Source: Streptomyces sp. NBC_00083
GTDB taxonomy: Bacteria > Actinomycetota > Actinomycetes > Streptomycetales > Streptomycetaceae
DNA length: 64,000 bases
Assembly: GCF_026343295.1 (NCBI RefSeq)
Contig: NZ_JAPELY010000005.1
Span: 186,001-250,000, forward strand
Direction of reading: 5' to 3'
The notes under the pieces are model-generated. The model was given only the letters and a program-made list of their open reading frames with translations. It was not told the origin of the DNA and did not search any database. Position numbers and translations under genes: made by a program. This document shows, one piece after another, positions 8,454 to 17,267 of this stretch. Within the stretch, counting starts at the first letter, position 1; every line of letters begins with the position of its first letter.

Positions 8454-9244
8454 GTTCCCTCTCCCTCGCCCTGCGCGACTCCTCGACCATGCTGCGCCGC
8501 AACCTGCTGCACGCCCGGCGCTACCCCTCGCTCACCCTGAACCTGCTGCTCACGCCGATCATGCTGCTGCTGCTCTTCGTCTACATCTTCGGCTCCACCA
8601 TGAGCATGGGCATCGGCGCGGGCGGCCCCGACCGGGCCAAGTACATCGCCTACATCGTGCCCGGCCTGCTCCTGATGACCATCGGCTCCACCGTGGTCGG
8701 CACCGCGATCTCCGTCTCCAACGACATGACCGAGGGCATCATCGCCCGGTTCCGCACCATGGCGATCCACCGCGGCTCAGTGATCATCGGGCATGTCATC
8801 GGCAGCGTCCTCCAGTCGATCCTGAGCGTGGTCCTCGTCGGCGCCGTCGGCGTGGCCATCGGCTTCCGCTCCACCGACGCCACCGTCGTCGAATGGTTCG
8901 CGGCGTTCGGACTGCTCGTGCTCTTCGCCCTCTCCCTCACCTGGATCGCCGTCGGCATGGGCCTGATCAGCCCGAACGCCGAGGCCGCCAGCAACAACGC
9001 GATGCCGCTGATCCTGCTGCCGCTGCTGTCCAGCGCGTTCGTGCCGCTGCACTCCATGCCGGGCTGGTTCCAGCCGATCGCCCAGTACCAGCCGTTCACC
9101 CCGGCCATCGAGACCCTGCGCGGGCTGCTGCTCGGCACGGAGATCGGCGACAACGGCTGGCTCGCCATCGGCTGGGCCGTCGGCCTCACCCTCCTCGGCT
9201 ACTTCTGGTCGAAGGCCAAGTTCAACCGCGACCCGCAGCGCTGA
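8450..9244 (+). CDS. ABC transporter permease, DrrB-type
   Basis: A 264-aa integral membrane protein of the ABC-2 family with about six hydrophobic segments. The sequence between segments four and six (NAEAASNNAMPLILLPLL, then a stretch containing SSAFVP and MPGWFQPIAQYQPFTP) is the typical DrrB signature. It is coupled to the ATPase by an ATGA overlap, so the two form one exporter. Its last 23 bp overlap the 3' end of the convergent SARP gene. Confidence 0.9.
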   Translation: MSSLSLALRDSSTMLRRNLLHARRYPSLTLNLLLTPIMLLLLFVYIFGSTMSMGIGAGGPDRAKYIAYIVPGLLLMTIGSTVVGTAISVSNDMTEGIIARFRTMAIHRGSVIIGHVIGSVLQSILSVVLVGAVGVAIGFRSTDATVVEWFAAFGLLVLFALSLTWIAVGMGLISPNAEAASNNAMPLILLPLLSSAFVPLHSMPGWFQPIAQYQPFTPAIETLRGLLLGTEIGDNGWLAIGWAVGLTLLGYFWSKAKFNRDPQR

Positions 9245-12200
9245 TGCCGCGCAGCACCAGCGCCGCGGCCCCCTCCAGCTCGTCGCGCCCCAGGGCGGCG
9301 TACTCCGACACCGCGTCGGCGTACGCCGCCCCGTCGGCGTCCTCGGCGCACTGCCGGGCCCCGGCCGCGGACATCGTCGGGAAGTCCCGGTGCACCCGCA
9401 TCCGCTCCGCGAGCGCGAGCAGCCGTACGCCCGCACGCCCGCCCCGCGCCAGCTCGGCGAGACCGAGGGCGAGCAGCATGGTGCCGGAGACCGGAAGCTC
9501 CGCGGGGCTGCCCTCGCCGGGCGAACGGACCAGCAACTCCTGTGCGCTGCAGAGGAGTTCGGCGGACAGCTCCGCCACCAGCTCCAGGCGCCCGTGGCGG
9601 GCGTGCGCGGCCACGGCCGTCGCCTGGATCTGCATCGACCAGGTGCCCACGAACGGATCGTCGGGGTAGAGCGCGTCGGCGTCCCGCAGCTGCGCCACCG
9701 CCTTGCGCCACAGCCCGAGCCCCACCTCGGTCAGCCCCCGCAGCAACGCGATCTCCGCGCGCGAGCCGAGCTCCGCGCTGAACACCTGGGCCGGCTCCGG
9801 TGCCTGTTCGAGCGCGGCCAGCTCCAGCCAGCGCTCCGCCTCGTCGATCTCGCCGCGTTGCAGACAGGCCAGGACCAGCGCCCACCGCAGCCCCGCCGAG
9901 TCGTACCAGCCCGCCGCGTCCGACCAGTCGCCGCTCCGCTCCAGGACGTTCAGCGCAGCCATCAGATGGCGGTACGCCTCCTCGCCCCGCTCGGTCTGCA
10001 GGCACAGCTCGCTGATCCGGCCGTGGCCGAGCATCGCGGTGGCCGGATTGCCCAGCCCGGTCAGGGCGTCCAGGCCCCGGCGGGCCGATTCCAGGGCGCG
10101 GTCCACGTCACGCTCGTACTCCCACACATAGCTCGCGAAGCACTCCGCGACCCCCGCGAGCAGCGGCGTCGGCGACGCGCACAGCTCGTGCAGCCGCGCG
10201 TAGTGCGGCGGATGCACCTCGGGCAGGGCGCGCAGCACCGCGTCGAGGGCCCGCATCAGGGTGTCCGGCTCGGCGGGCGGAAGCCGGCGCAGGGTCACCA
10301 ACTGCCGTACGGCGTGCGGCCCGTAGCCCATGAAGAGGCTGAGCGTGCACACCACGGCGGCACTGCGGGCGGGCTCGACGTCGTCGGGGCCCGGCCGGAA
10401 GTGCGAGAGCGGTCCCGCGGTGTCGGCGGCGAGGCCGGTCAGCCGGCTGTAGTTGGAGTCGGTGGCCCACAGCGAGGCGAGGACCGCGGTCAGGCCGGCG
10501 AGGGTGGGGCCGTCGTCGCGGGTGAGGGCGTGGCGCAGCGCGAGGGAGAGGTTGTCCTGCTCCGCGCGGGTCAGTTCCCAGGACCGCAGCGAGTCGGGGC
10601 TGAACAGGGTGTCGTGGTGGGCCCGGCCGAAGTCCCGCGCCCAGGCGAGGAAGGCGTCGACGACGGCCTCCTCCTGCCCGGCCTCCGCGCGGCGGGCCGC
10701 GCTGAACTCGCGGACCGTCTCCAGCATGTGGAAACGCACCCCGGTCGTCGTGTCGGCCGCCTTGATCAGCGACTGGTCGGCGAGCTGTTCGAGGAGGAAC
10801 AGCGCGTCGTCGCCGAGTACGCGCTCGGCGGCCTGCTCCCGGAAGCCGCCGGGGAACACCGACAGGACGCGCAGCGCCGCCTGCGCCTCGGGTTCGAGCA
10901 GGTTCCAGCTCCACTCGACGACCGCGCGCAGGGTGCGGTGGCGCTCCGGCACATCGCGGCCGCCGCCGCGCAGCAGCGCGAACCGGTCGCCCAGGCGCCG
11001 GGCGATCTCCGGCACGGACAGCACCCGTACGCGCGCCGCGGCCAGCTCCACCGCGAGCGGAAGACCGTCGAGCTGACGGCACAGCTCCTGCACGGCCCGC
11101 TCGTCGAGCTCGGCGTCGGGACGCGCGGCCCTGGCGCGCTGGCGGAACAGTTCGGTGGTCGAGGCGAGGCCGAGCTCCGGCAGCGCGTACACCGACTCCG
11201 AGGTGAGACCCAGCGGCGCCCGGCTGGTGGCGAGCACCCGCAGCTCCCTGGAGCGCGACACCAGGGCCCGTACGAGTTCGGCGGCGCCGCGGATGACGTG
11301 CTCGCAGTTGTCGAGGACGAGCAGCGCGGGACCCGTGCCGAGCGCGCCGACGATGCCCGCGACGATCCCGGCGTGCCCCGGCAGCCCGCGGGCGGGACCC
11401 GCGCCGAGCACCGAGGCCACCTCCGCGGCCACGTCGTCGTCGGCGGTGACACCGGCCAGCGGGACGAAGTGCACCACCCGCTGCTCCGCCTCGCGGCCCA
11501 CGGCGTGGGCGAGCCGCGTCTTGCCGAGCCCGCCGGGCCCGACGACCGTGGCGACCCGCGCGGTCCGCAACAGCCGGGTCAGGGCGGCGACATCGGCGTC
11601 CCGGCCGAGCAGCGGATTGGGCTCGTGCAGCACACCGTGCCGCACCAGCGGCGCCTCCCCGCGCAGCAACTCCTGGTGTACGGAGGTGAGTTCGCCGCCG
11701 GGGTCGGCGCCGAGATCGTCGCGCAGGGCACGCCGGTAGGTGTCGAACCGGGTGAGCGCGGCGGCGGGGCCGGTGGTGGCCGCCTCGCAGCGCAGCAGCT
11801 CCGCGAGCACCTCCTCGTCCCGGGGCAGCTCGCGGGCGAGGCGGACCAGGGGGCGCAGCGCGTCGGCGCGTCGCCCGAGCCGGGCCAGCGCGAGCGCCCT
11901 CGACCGGTCGAGGGCGGCGTGCGCCGCGGTGCGCGCCAGGCGCAGCGCCGCGACCGGATCGTGCAGGTCCTCGCCGGCGGCGGCGTCCACGGCCCCGTCC
12001 CACAGCGCGAGCCCGGCCTCCGCCTCGGCGAGCGCCTCCTCGTGCTCACCGGCCACGGCCCGCGCCTCGCTCGCCGCCGCGTGCAACAGCAGTGCGGAGC
12101 TGTCGACTTCGTGGTCGGCGAGGGCGAGGCGGTAGCCGGCCGGGGTGCTGGCGATGACGTCGGGGCCGAGCTGCGCCCGCACCCGCGACACCAGCACCTG

Positions 12201-12380
12201 CACCGCCTTGCCGGGCCGCTCCGGCAACTCCCCGGTCCACAGCCCCTCCACGAGCCGGCCGGTACTGCATCCGGCCCGCAGGTCTTCGGCGAGCAGCGCG
12301 AGGAGGCCGCGCAGGCGCGGCGCGGTCACTTCCTGGCCCCGGTAGGCGACGCGCGTCAGCAAGGTCAACTCGGTGGTCAC
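9222..12380 (-). CDS. AfsR/SARP-family transcriptional regulator with NB-ARC domain
   Basis: A 1052-aa regulator. The N-terminal ~85 residues form an OmpR-like winged helix (GRLVEGLWTGELP, VQVLVSRVRAQLG), followed by a bacterial transcriptional activator domain to ~residue 240. Next is an NB-ARC/STAND ATPase with P-loop GPGGLGKT near residue 280 and Walker B LLVLDNCEH. A long Ala/Leu/Glu-rich region of TPR-like helices completes it. This is the AfsR architecture, used as signal-dependent activator of secondary metabolism or export genes. GTG 12380 has no ribosome binding site, but TACGCT 7 nt upstream (12387-12392) suggests a leaderless start. The 3' end overlaps drrB by 23 bp. Confidence 0.9.
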   Translation of the reverse strand: MTTELTLLTRVAYRGQEVTAPRLRGLLALLAEDLRAGCSTGRLVEGLWTGELPERPGKAVQVLVSRVRAQLGPDVIASTPAGYRLALADHEVDSSALLLHAAASEARAVAGEHEEALAEAEAGLALWDGAVDAAAGEDLHDPVAALRLARTAAHAALDRSRALALARLGRRADALRPLVRLARELPRDEEVLAELLRCEAATTGPAAALTRFDTYRRALRDDLGADPGGELTSVHQELLRGEAPLVRHGVLHEPNPLLGRDADVAALTRLLRTARVATVVGPGGLGKTRLAHAVGREAEQRVVHFVPLAGVTADDDVAAEVASVLGAGPARGLPGHAGIVAGIVGALGTGPALLVLDNCEHVIRGAAELVRALVSRSRELRVLATSRAPLGLTSESVYALPELGLASTTELFRQRARAARPDAELDERAVQELCRQLDGLPLAVELAAARVRVLSVPEIARRLGDRFALLRGGGRDVPERHRTLRAVVEWSWNLLEPEAQAALRVLSVFPGGFREQAAERVLGDDALFLLEQLADQSLIKAADTTTGVRFHMLETVREFSAARRAEAGQEEAVVDAFLAWARDFGRAHHDTLFSPDSLRSWELTRAEQDNLSLALRHALTRDDGPTLAGLTAVLASLWATDSNYSRLTGLAADTAGPLSHFRPGPDDVEPARSAAVVCTLSLFMGYGPHAVRQLVTLRRLPPAEPDTLMRALDAVLRALPEVHPPHYARLHELCASPTPLLAGVAECFASYVWEYERDVDRALESARRGLDALTGLGNPATAMLGHGRISELCLQTERGEEAYRHLMAALNVLERSGDWSDAAGWYDSAGLRWALVLACLQRGEIDEAERWLELAALEQAPEPAQVFSAELGSRAEIALLRGLTEVGLGLWRKAVAQLRDADALYPDDPFVGTWSMQIQATAVAAHARHGRLELVAELSAELLCSAQELLVRSPGEGSPAELPVSGTMLLALGLAELARGGRAGVRLLALAERMRVHRDFPTMSAAGARQCAEDADGAAYADAVSEYAALGRDELEGAAALVLRGISAAGRG

Positions 12381-12506
12381 CCGTGCAGCGTAGTCAGCGC
12401 GGCGCCCCGCGGACCCGGGTGGTCAAAAATATCTGTCTCCGCCGTGAGAGAAATCGAAGCGACGCCCTGGAAGGATTTCTTGTGCGACCGGCGGAAAGGA
12501 ATTATT

Positions 12507-12538
12507 TACCGTGCGCTCACGGTACGTCGTGCTAGGGT
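12507..12538 (+). promoter_or_regulatory. 18-bp palindrome and -10-like element upstream of cold-shock gene
   Basis: The stretch 12381-12710 has no gene and is AT-richer than its surroundings. It contains TACCGTG CGCT CACGGTA (12507-12524), a perfect inverted repeat with 7-bp arms, followed 8 nt later by TAGGGT (12533-12538), a plausible -10 box. The palindrome would lie over the -35 region, as an operator does. No good -35 hexamer is seen. The transcript would have a 5' leader of about 165 nt before the cold-shock gene, as is usual for csp mRNAs. Confidence 0.4.
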
Positions 12539-12710
12539 CGATATCAGTTGCAGTTGTGGTTCCCAAAACTTCGGGCGACCGTGTCGGCCTCCGTGCCGCC
12601 GGATGCTCTTTTGTATGTCCCGAGCATTTGTTCTCCGGGCGGGGTAATCATCGCAGTGACGCGGAGCCCGCACGGTGTGGGTTCCGGGAAATGCCCCGAA
12701 GGAGATTGAC

Positions 12711-12914
12711 ATGGCTGCCGGTACCGTGAAGTGGTTCAACGCAGAAAAGGGCTTCGGCTTCATCGAGCAGGAGGGTGGCGGCCCGGACGTGTTCGCCCAC
12801 TACTCGAACATTGCCGCCCAGGGCTTCCGCGAGCTTCTGGAAGGCCAGAAGGTGAACTTCGACATCGCGCAGGGCCAGAAGGGCCCGACGGCCGAGAACA
12901 TCGTTCCCGCCTGA
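12711..12914 (+). CDS. Cold-shock protein (CspA family)
   Basis: A 67-aa single cold-shock domain protein. [15 protein letters not shown] carries RNP1 and DVFAHYSNI carries RNP2, the paired aromatic RNA-binding motifs. ATG 12711 is preceded by GAAGGAGA at ideal spacing. The longer frame from 12675 adds residues not found in the family. These proteins bind single-stranded RNA/DNA and prevent mRNA structure. A strong hairpin terminator follows 15 bp downstream. Confidence 0.97.
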   Translation: MAAGTVKWFNAEKGFGFIEQEGGGPDVFAHYSNIAAQGFRELLEGQKVNFDIAQGQKGPTAENIVPA

Positions 12915-12929
12915 CGCGACGCGCACTTC

Positions 12930-12969
12930 CGAGCCGGGGCCCGCACCTTGGGGTGCGAGCCCCGGCTCG
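12930..12969 (+). terminator. Rho-independent-type hairpin after cold-shock gene
   Basis: An 18-bp stem (12930-12947 with 12952-12969) with one mismatch and a TTGG loop lies 15 bp after the csp stop. No T-tract follows, which is normal for Streptomyces terminators. The 218 bp from here to the next gene hold no other recognised feature. Confidence 0.8.
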
Positions 12970-13187
12970 TCGCATTTCCGGCGCCGCGCGCCGCAAGCAT
13001 TACGCTCCGGAATACGCCACCGGGAAGCCCGATGCGCCCACCGCTTGCCCTTCGCCGCGTACCGCATATCTCGATATCGGATACGTCCCGTCGCGGTACA
13101 TCCATCGGCTCACCCGCATTCGAGGCTTTCTCCGCCCCGCGCCCCTTTCCCCGGGAATTCCATTCCTTTCGCTCCCTGTGAGGCATC

Positions 13188-13496
13188 ATGCGCTGCGTCA
13201 TCGCCCGCTTCCCGTTCGATCTCACCAAGAGCGGGGTGGTGGCCTCCATGAAGGGCATCAAGCCCGAGCCCATCGTGGGTGAGTCCGTCCTCATCGGCCG
13301 CCGTCACTACCCGGTGAAGCAGGTGGGCGAGGTCGTGACCCGCCAGGACCGCCGCGACTTCAGCGCGCAGGAGGTGACCCGGGCGATGACCCGCCTCGGC
13401 TTCACCTGCCAGGCGCTGCCCGAGGCGGAGCCGGCGCGCGCGATGACCCCGCTGGAGACGGCGTCCGCGCTGCTCGGCGTGTCCGCGCTGGCCTAG
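13188..13496 (+). CDS. Small conserved actinobacterial protein (SCO5918-like)
   Basis: A 102-aa protein with no classical domain that I can name. It begins RCVIARFPFDLTKSGV and has the basic central stretch GRRHYPVKQVGEVVTRQDRRDFSA. I recall this as the small Streptomyces family labelled SCO5918, which occurs near cold-shock genes; that label is from memory and unverified. ATG 13188 follows TGTGAGG. The protein is compact, mixed alpha/beta, without signal or membrane segment. It is isolated between two terminators, so probably monocistronic. Confidence 0.65.
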   Translation: MRCVIARFPFDLTKSGVVASMKGIKPEPIVGESVLIGRRHYPVKQVGEVVTRQDRRDFSAQEVTRAMTRLGFTCQALPEAEPARAMTPLETASALLGVSALA

Positions 13497-13527
13497 CGCC
13501 CGGCCACACCGCACCGCACCGCGCCCA

Positions 13528-13555
13528 GGGCCCCGCCGACACACCGGCGGGGCCC
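13528..13555 (+). terminator. Hairpin terminator
   Basis: A perfect 11-bp GC stem (13528-13538 with 13545-13555) with loop ACACAC lies 31 bp after the preceding stop. It separates this gene from the MerR-like gene. Confidence 0.8.
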
Positions 13556-13668
13556 TTCGCCATGTGCCGCCCCGCCGTGCCCGCGCGATGGTGTTGAATT
13601 CCCCGGGGTCTCGGTGCGCGGTGCCGTGCGGTGTCCGGGCCTCTCGACGCGTTGCACAAAGAGGTGAC

Positions 13669-13995
13669 ATGACAGCGGACAGCCCCCTGAGCGGCCGACT
13701 GGACGACGACGACTACCCCGCCTACACGATGGGCCGGGCCGCCGAACTGATCGGCGCGAGCCCGGCGTTCCTGCGGGCGCTGGGTGAGGCGCGGCTGATC
13801 GCGCCGCTGCGGTCGGAGGGGGGCCACCGGCGGTACTCGCGCTACCAGTTGCGGATCGCGGCGCGGGCCCGGGAGCTCGTCGACCAGGGCACGCCGGTCG
13901 AGGCGGCGTGCCGCATCGTGATCCTGGAGGACCAGCTGGAGGAGGCGCAGCGGCTCAACGCCCAGTACCGCGCGGAATCCCCCCACCCGGAGTAG
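13669..13995 (+). CDS. MerR-like small transcriptional regulator
   Basis: A 108-aa protein with a MerR-type winged HTH. YTMGRAAELIGASPAFLRALGEARLIAPLRSEGGHRRYS contains the helix-turn-helix and the R-Y wing; a short helix follows. There is no effector-binding or metal-binding C-terminal domain, so it resembles the short BldC/MerR-like actinobacterial proteins. ATG 13669 follows AAAGAGGTGAC. The neighbours give no target. The downstream region is a repeat array that ends its transcript. Confidence 0.8.
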   Translation: MTADSPLSGRLDDDDYPAYTMGRAAELIGASPAFLRALGEARLIAPLRSEGGHRRYSRYQLRIAARARELVDQGTPVEAACRIVILEDQLEEAQRLNAQYRAESPHPE

Positions 13996-14660
13996 GCCCC
14001 CTTGGCAGGGCGCCCGGCATCAGCATCCCCAGCCACCCCGCCTTCGGCTACGGACCGTGCCCGCGTCCCGCGCAGTTCCCCGCGCCCCCAGGTGGGTCGG
14101 CCTTTGGCAGCATGCCCACCCCAGGACACCCCGCCTTCGTCTGCGGACCGTGCTCGCGTCCCGCGCAGTTCCCCGCGCCCCTGGGTGGGCCGGCCTGGGC
14201 GGCATGCCCAGCAGAGGCCACCTCAGCCCGTCCGGCGATTGAGGACGAGCGCCGTTCAGGCGCGAACCGGGGTCTGGGGCGGAGCCCCAGGCAACCCCGC
14301 CCTCGGGTGCGGACCGTGCCCGCTTCTCGCGCAGTTCCCCGCGCCCCCAGGTGGGGCGACCTGGGCGGCATGCCCAGCAGAGGCCACCTCAGCCCGTCCG
14401 GCGATTGAGGACGAGCGCCCTTAAGGCGCGAACGGGGTCTGGGGCGGAGCCCCAGGCAACCCCGCTTTCGGGTGCGGACCGTGCCCGCGTCTCGCGCAGT
14501 TCCCCGCGCCCCTGGGTGGGCCGGCCTTGGCGGCATGCCCAGTGCAGGCCACCCCAGCCCGTCCGGCGATTGAGGACGAGCGCCCTTAAGGCGCGACACG
14601 GGGTCTGGGGCAGAGCCCCAGGCAACCCCGCCTTCGGCTGCGGCACATCCTCAGCCCGTC
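13996..14660. repeat. Composite intergenic repeat, locus B: tandem array of ~165 bp units
   Basis: Three near-identical units lie between convergent genes. Each contains GCCCGTCCGGCGATTGAGGA, then GGCGCGAAC, a hairpin CTGGGGCGGAGCCCCAG (14274-14290, 14439-14455, 14605-14621 with one change), and a GCGCAGTTCCCCGCGCCCC module. The hairpin spacing is 165 and 166 bp. The many short open frames here are repeat translations, not genes. No gene is seen in this 670-bp stretch. Confidence 0.85.
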
Positions 14661-14665
14661 CGGTG

Positions 14666-15352
14666 TCAGCGGAGGTGGGGGGATGCGGCCTCGCTTCGGG
14701 CCCAGAGGGAGCGGACGTGGCCGAGATGCCGCGTCATGCACTTCTCGGCCGCCCTGGCCTCCCCCGCGAGCATGAGGTCGAGCAGCTCGATGTGCTCCTC
14801 CGCGGAGGGGATCAGCTCGTCGCGCTGGTCGAGCGCGGTCAGACCGTACAGGCGCGAGCGCTTGCGCAGGTCACCCACGGTCTCCACCAGACGCTCGTTC
14901 CCGGACAGCGCGAGCAGCGAGAGGTGGAAGCGGCGGTCGGCCTCCAGGTAGCCGATGAGGTCGTGGTCGCGGGCGGCGCGCACGATCTCCTCGGCGACCG
15001 GCCGCAGCGCCTCCAGGTCGGCGCGGTCCGCGCTGCGGGTGATCCGGCCGATCATGGGGACCTCGATCAGCGCCCGGATCTCGGTGTACTGGTCGAGGTC
15101 GCGCTCGTTGACCTCGGTGACCCGGAACCCCTTGTTGCGTACGGGCTCCACCAGGCCCTCCCGCGCGAGGTCGAGCATCGCCTCGCGCACGGGGGTCGCG
15201 GAGATGCCGAAGTCCTCGGCGAGGCCGGGCGCCGAGTAGACCTGGCCGGGGCGCAGTTCACCGGAGATCAACGCCGCGCGCAGGGCATGGGCCACCTGGT
15301 CGCGCAGCCGCTCGGTGGTGGTGATGACCTTGCTCTGCTTCAGGTGCCCCAT
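14666..15352 (-). CDS. GntR/FadR-family regulator with FCD domain
   Basis: A 228-aa repressor-type protein. The N-terminal winged helix includes LRDQVAHALRAALISGELRPGQVYSAPGLAEDFGISATPVREAM split over two helices and a turn. The FCD effector domain supplies the usual metal/ligand residues in DRRFHLSLL, EEHIELLDL and TRHLGHV. ATG 15352 is chosen over 15379 because GGAGGA precedes it. It is the last gene of the minus-strand set with the three dehydrogenase subunits and probably represses them in response to an amino-acid-derived acid. Confidence 0.88.
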   Translation of the reverse strand: MGHLKQSKVITTTERLRDQVAHALRAALISGELRPGQVYSAPGLAEDFGISATPVREAMLDLAREGLVEPVRNKGFRVTEVNERDLDQYTEIRALIEVPMIGRITRSADRADLEALRPVAEEIVRAARDHDLIGYLEADRRFHLSLLALSGNERLVETVGDLRKRSRLYGLTALDQRDELIPSAEEHIELLDLMLAGEARAAEKCMTRHLGHVRSLWARSEAASPHLR

Positions 15353-15427
15353 GGTGTTCCTCCGTACCGAGCGGAGCACCAGAGTACAATGTCACGTTGC
15401 TTTTCCGACCGGCCGCGATGCGCACGG

Positions 15428-16939
15428 TTACGCGCTCCCACCGGCGCTCCCACCGGCGCCGTCACCCCCCGCCGCGCCTCCCCGGGCCGCCCCGTCCGCC
15501 GGTGCGAGGGCGGCCAGCGCCCCGAGCGGTACCGGCGCCCCCAACGGCCGTCGCTCGGCCGGAGGTTTGGCCCCGCCCGCGAGGCAGGACACGGCCGTGC
15601 CGCACGTCCGCCCCTGGCACCATCCCATGCCGGCCCGGGTGAGCAGCTTCACCGTACGGGCGTCACGGGCGCCGTACTCCTCGACGGCCTCGCGGATCCC
15701 GCCCGCGCTCACCTCCTCGCAGCGGCACACCTCGGTGTCGTCGCGCAGCCAGTCCGGCCAGCCGGGTCCGGGCGCGTGCGCGGCCGCCATGGCCTCGCCG
15801 AACCGGCGAAGACGGCCCCGGCGGTTCCGCAACTGCCGTACGCGGCCTCCCGGCCCGGGATGCCGCCCGAGCCGCGCCGCGATGGCCATGGCCGCCAACT
15901 CGCCTTCCACACACGCCAGTTGTGCCCCACCGACCCCGCCGGGCTCGCCCGCAGCCCACACGCCCCGTACGGACGTCTCCTGACGGCGGTCGAGGGCCAG
16001 CGCGAGCGTGCCGTCGGGCGTGCGGCGGGTCGCACAGCCGAGGGTGGTGCCCAGGTCGATCGCCGGGACCAGGCCGTGGCCGACGGCCAGCGCGTCGCAG
16101 GCGATCTCGCGTTCCGTGCCCGGCACCGGGCGCCAGCGCGGGTCGAGCCGGGCCACGGTGACCGCCTCGACGCGCTCGGCGCCGTGCACCGCGGTCACCG
16201 CGCTGCGCGTGCGCAGCGCCACCCGGTGGCGCAGGAGCGCCGCGCCGTGCACCGCGGCCTCGGCGAGCTTGTGCGGGTTGGCGACGAGCGCGCCGGGCCG
16301 GCGGGCGTAGCCGAGGTAGCCGGCCGCCTCGATCACGGCCGGGACGTCCGCGCCGGCCGTGACGAGCGAGGAGGCGACGGCCAGGAGCAGCGGCCCGCTG
16401 CCCGCGACGACGACCCGCTTGCCGGGCAGCACGAGCCCCGCCTTGAGCATGGCCTGCGCGCCACCGGCCCCGACGACCCCCGGCAACGTCCAGCCGGGGA
16501 AGGGGAGTTGGCGTTCGTACGCGCCGGTCGCCAGCAGCACGGCGCGCGCCCGCACCCGTACCGGCCGCTCCTCGTCGCCATCGGCACCGGTGACGGCGTG
16601 CACGGTCCACGCGGTGGCGTCGTGGCGCTCGACGGCCCATACGTGGTGGCGCGCGAGGTGGGTGACACCGCCGGCCGCCAGCCGCTCGCGCAGCACGGCG
16701 AAGGCGTCCCAGTCGTGGTGCAGCGCCTCGGGCCGGCCGGCGCGGAGGGCGGCGGCGGGCTGCCGGTAGAACTGCCCGCCGACCCGTTCGGCAAGGTCCA
16801 ACAGGGCGACTCGCAGACCGAGTTCGGACGCGGTGACTGCTCCCGCGAGGCCGGCGGGACCGCCCCCGATCACGACGAGGTCGTACGCCTCCGGCTCGGC
16901 GGAGCCTGCCGCCCCCGTCTCAGACGCCATGTCCCGCAC
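15428..16939 (-). CDS. FAD/NAD(P)-dependent oxidoreductase, HcnB/OoxA-type alpha subunit
   Basis: A 503-aa flavoprotein. It has an N-terminal dinucleotide fold GGGPAGLAGAV, an ATG-motif region LLATGAYERQLPFPGW, a second fold VVAGSGPLLLA, and a C-terminal bacterioferredoxin-like cluster motif VCRCEEVS plus CQGRTCG. This matches the alpha subunit of opine oxidase, hydrogen cyanide synthase (HcnB) and D-hydroxyproline dehydrogenase-like complexes. GTG 16939 has GGAGGGGG 6 nt upstream; ATG 16930 is an in-frame alternative with poor spacing. The start overlaps the small 2Fe-2S subunit by 20 bp. The last ~50 residues are Ala/Gly-rich. Confidence 0.87.
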   Translation of the reverse strand: MRDMASETGAAGSAEPEAYDLVVIGGGPAGLAGAVTASELGLRVALLDLAERVGGQFYRQPAAALRAGRPEALHHDWDAFAVLRERLAAGGVTHLARHHVWAVERHDATAWTVHAVTGADGDEERPVRVRARAVLLATGAYERQLPFPGWTLPGVVGAGGAQAMLKAGLVLPGKRVVVAGSGPLLLAVASSLVTAGADVPAVIEAAGYLGYARRPGALVANPHKLAEAAVHGAALLRHRVALRTRSAVTAVHGAERVEAVTVARLDPRWRPVPGTEREIACDALAVGHGLVPAIDLGTTLGCATRRTPDGTLALALDRRQETSVRGVWAAGEPGGVGGAQLACVEGELAAMAIAARLGRHPGPGGRVRQLRNRRGRLRRFGEAMAAAHAPGPGWPDWLRDDTEVCRCEEVSAGGIREAVEEYGARDARTVKLLTRAGMGWCQGRTCGTAVSCLAGGAKPPAERRPLGAPVPLGALAALAPADGAARGGAAGGDGAGGSAGGSA

Positions 16940-17234
16940 GCCCGTCCCCCTCCTGTGTGGTGATCTCGTCGCCGGCCGCCACGGGCACCAGGCAGGCCCG
17001 GCGGTTGGGCGTGCCGTTGACTGTCGCGAGGCAGTCGTAGCACTGGCCGATCCCGCAGAAGGCTCCCCGGGGGCGGCCCCCGACGCGCGTGGTGCGCCAG
17101 GAGAGGATCCCCGCCGCCCACAGCGCCGCGGCGACGGACTGGCCGGGCAGCGCGGGCACGGCACGGCCGTCGACCGTGATCTCCAGCGCCGGCCCCGGCC
17201 GGGCCCCGGCCAGCTCCCTAGGACTTCGCCGCAC
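16920..17234 (-). CDS. (2Fe-2S)-binding small subunit, HcnA-type
   Basis: A 104-aa protein whose C-terminal half has the plant-type ferredoxin cluster motif CGIGQCYDC followed ~11 residues later by another Cys (NRRAC). The preceding ITVDGRAVPALPGQSVAAALWAAG is the usual N-terminal beta-grasp start. It corresponds to the gamma/HcnA subunit that links the two flavin subunits electronically. GTG 17234 is preceded by GAAGGAGAGG. It overlaps the alpha subunit gene. Upstream, an unusual 313-bp repeat-containing gap separates it from the beta subunit gene. Confidence 0.88.
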   Translation of the reverse strand: MRRSPRELAGARPGPALEITVDGRAVPALPGQSVAAALWAAGILSWRTTRVGGRPRGAFCGIGQCYDCLATVNGTPNRRACLVPVAAGDEITTQEGDGRAGHGV

Positions 17235-17267
17235 AGACCTCTCCTTCCCTCGACCCCCACCGACCCA

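Noticed and set aside
9390-12647. 1085-codon plus-strand frame antisense to the SARP gene
   Set aside because: Gln/Arg/Gly-rich shadow of the AfsR-like gene without recognisable domains.
13908-14600. Several short open frames in the repeat array, and the possibility of a CRISPR array
   Set aside because: The frames are repeated translations of the intergenic repeat. The period is ~165 bp with a conserved interior, unlike the short repeats and unique spacers of CRISPR.
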